Shown here: positions 63,207 through 64,000 of the stretch, piece after piece
How the letters are laid out: each line of letters opens with the position of its first letter
Numbering within the stretch: position 1 is the first letter of the stretch
Made by a program: the position numbers and the translations under genes
Notes under the pieces: generated by a model
Told to the model about the DNA's origin: nothing
The model's database searches: none
What the model saw: only the letters and a program-made list of their open reading frames with translations
DNA from: DATFYM01 sp035315065
GTDB lineage: Bacteria > Acidobacteriota > Terriglobia > UBA7540
DNA: 64,000 nucleotides
Direction of reading: 5' to 3'
Assembly: GCA_035315065.1 (NCBI GenBank)
Contig: DATFYM010000207.1
Span: 1 to 64,000 of the forward strand

Positions 63207-63352
63207 AAGAATTGACGATTGACGATTGACGATTGACGATTGAAAGAGAGGCTCATTGGCGACTGTAGACGATGTATTGAGAAGGCCGCGCGGCTTGCCT
63301 ACTCTTCTCTTCCAATCGGCAATCGTCAATCGGCAATCGTCAATTTTTGGTT
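63146..63352. repeat. GATTGAC heptad arms plus TTTTGCC tract
   Basis: gattgac x4 at 63213-63242 and the complement caatcggcaatcgtcaatcggcaatcgtcaat at 63314-63344 enclose a core with gaaagagag. On the reverse strand ctctttg, ccttttg, ccttttg, actttct code part of the signal segment of the preceding gene. Confidence 0.8.
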
Positions 63353-63433
63353 GGGCAGTTTGTTGGTTTCCGTTCTTTGCCTTGTTGACTCTCTTCACTT
63401 TTGCCCTTTGCCCTTTGATTTTCTTCAGTCTTC

Positions 63434-64000
63434 TCACCGCCGGACCTCCCGAACCCACTCTCCCCACCCAAACCCCAGGCGCGTACCTACAACGGCGGCG
63501 ACGAGAGCGATGGCCATTCGCCACGCGAACTCGCCGGCGCTGTGCTCGATGGTCACGAACCGATGCAAAACGCCGTAGGAAGTCGGCGGCTGAAAATAAG
63601 CGAAATAATTCGTGCCGAAGACCCAATTGCGCGAGTAGGGTGAAAGCAGAAAGTTCCCGAACGGCCATTGGACAGCTACCAGAACCAGCAGGAATAGCGC
63701 CCCGCCGGCCACCGCCTGCGTCCACTTGTTCCAACCCTTCACCCGGGGCCAAAGCAGGTCCAGCACGAAAGCCGGGACGATGAGCAGCATGGGAAACTCC
63801 ATCGGCACGAAGTGGGTAATCTTCTGATACACCGGTCCCAGCTTGGGTGTGGCGGGGAAGAGCGGCAGGATCCACATCAAGCCCAGCGCATAGGCGGAGT
63901 AGATGGCGGCCAGGGCAGTCCCCGCCCAGCGTGTGCCCGAGGCGCGCGCCAGTCCCACCAGCAGCAACGGAATCACGATGGCAACGGCGAGGTAGCACCG
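63434..64000 (-). CDS. Multi-spanning membrane protein, C-terminal part (cut by window edge)
   Basis: The frame is open to base 64000, so at least 188 residues are the C-terminal end of a larger protein (a GTG at 63976 is unlikely to be the true start). Five hydrophobic segments are seen, e.g. MEFPMLLIVPAFVLDLLW and GALFLLVLVAVQWPF, with the loop LLSPYSRNWVFGTNYFAYF between. No family recognised. It is upstream of, and in line with, the metal-type membrane protein and may be co-transcribed. Confidence 0.7.
   Translation of the reverse strand, partial: RCYLAVAIVIPLLLVGLARASGTRWAGTALAAIYSAYALGLMWILPLFPATPKLGPVYQKITHFVPMEFPMLLIVPAFVLDLLWPRVKGWNKWTQAVAGGALFLLVLVAVQWPFGNFLLSPYSRNWVFGTNYFAYFQPPTSYGVLHRFVTIEHSAGEFAWRMAIALVAAVVGTRLGFGWGEWVREVRR

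Noticed and set aside
63207..63998. Extension of the metal-type membrane protein to 779 residues
   Set aside because: The extension reads through heptad repeats and the membrane gene at 63434-64000 in a different frame.

Overview
The window looks like a high-GC soil bacterium of the Acidobacteriota. The best lineage signals are a secreted VWFA protein of the Acidobacteria-associated family (12231-13439), a secreted carboxypeptidase-regulatory-domain protein, a PEP-CTERM protein, Tat-exported sugar enzymes and an ECF sigma/anti-sigma pair. Lineage is inferred from gene families only; no search was run.

Layout. 1-2043 (minus strand): tRNA cluster Thr(TGT)-Tyr(GTA)-Gly(TCC)-Thr(GGT) followed by tuf (EF-Tu, cut by the left edge). 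This is the order and anticodon set of the E. coli thrU-tyrU-glyT-thrT-tufB operon, but here a HEPN gene and a small partner gene sit between the last tRNA and tuf. 2259-13439: mostly housekeeping and envelope genes (M23 peptidase, thiL, PBP1A, AsmA-like protein, Ca2+/H+ antiporter, lipoprotein, VWFA protein). 13771-17708: ureA, ureB, ureC, ureG and guanine deaminase. 19017-28125: sugar island (GH78 rhamnosidase, FAH-family hydrolase, lactonase, Tat-exported GH2 enzyme). 28270-32641: ureF and ureD, divergent from allantoinase and allantoicase. 37349-38806: HpcH/citrate-lyase-beta-like enzyme. 39038-46645: three xanthine dehydrogenase subunits, OHCU decarboxylase, CocE-type hydrolase, HIU hydrolase and uricase. 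46794-50175: class V aminotransferase, serA and an EVE-like protein. 50439-58620: outer-membrane protein, ROK-type regulator, sigma/anti-sigma operon, ApbE, FGE-like protein and a small-protein/nucleotidyltransferase pair. 58733-64000: Gfo/Idh/MocA oxidoreductase, MobA-like and XdhC-like maturation factors, and membrane proteins.

The central theme is a nearly complete purine-to-ammonia route in one locus: guanine to xanthine (guaD), urate (xanthine dehydrogenase with its maturation proteins), hydroxyisourate (uricase), OHCU (HIU hydrolase), allantoin (OHCU decarboxylase), allantoate (allantoinase) and ureidoglycolate plus urea (allantoicase), with urease splitting the urea. No classical ureidoglycolate lyase, UreE or purine transporter is visible. 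The FAH-family enzyme, the HpcH-like enzyme and the aminotransferase/serA pair are local candidates for the last carbon steps through glyoxylate.

The second theme is repeat biology. Nearly every larger intergenic gap holds degenerate repeats of exact 7-bp period, often as inverted arms, in several unrelated heptamer families. These or other short repeats have also entered reading frames without breaking them: allantoicase, ApbE, UreC, UreF and the ROK protein all carry in-frame repeat insertions.
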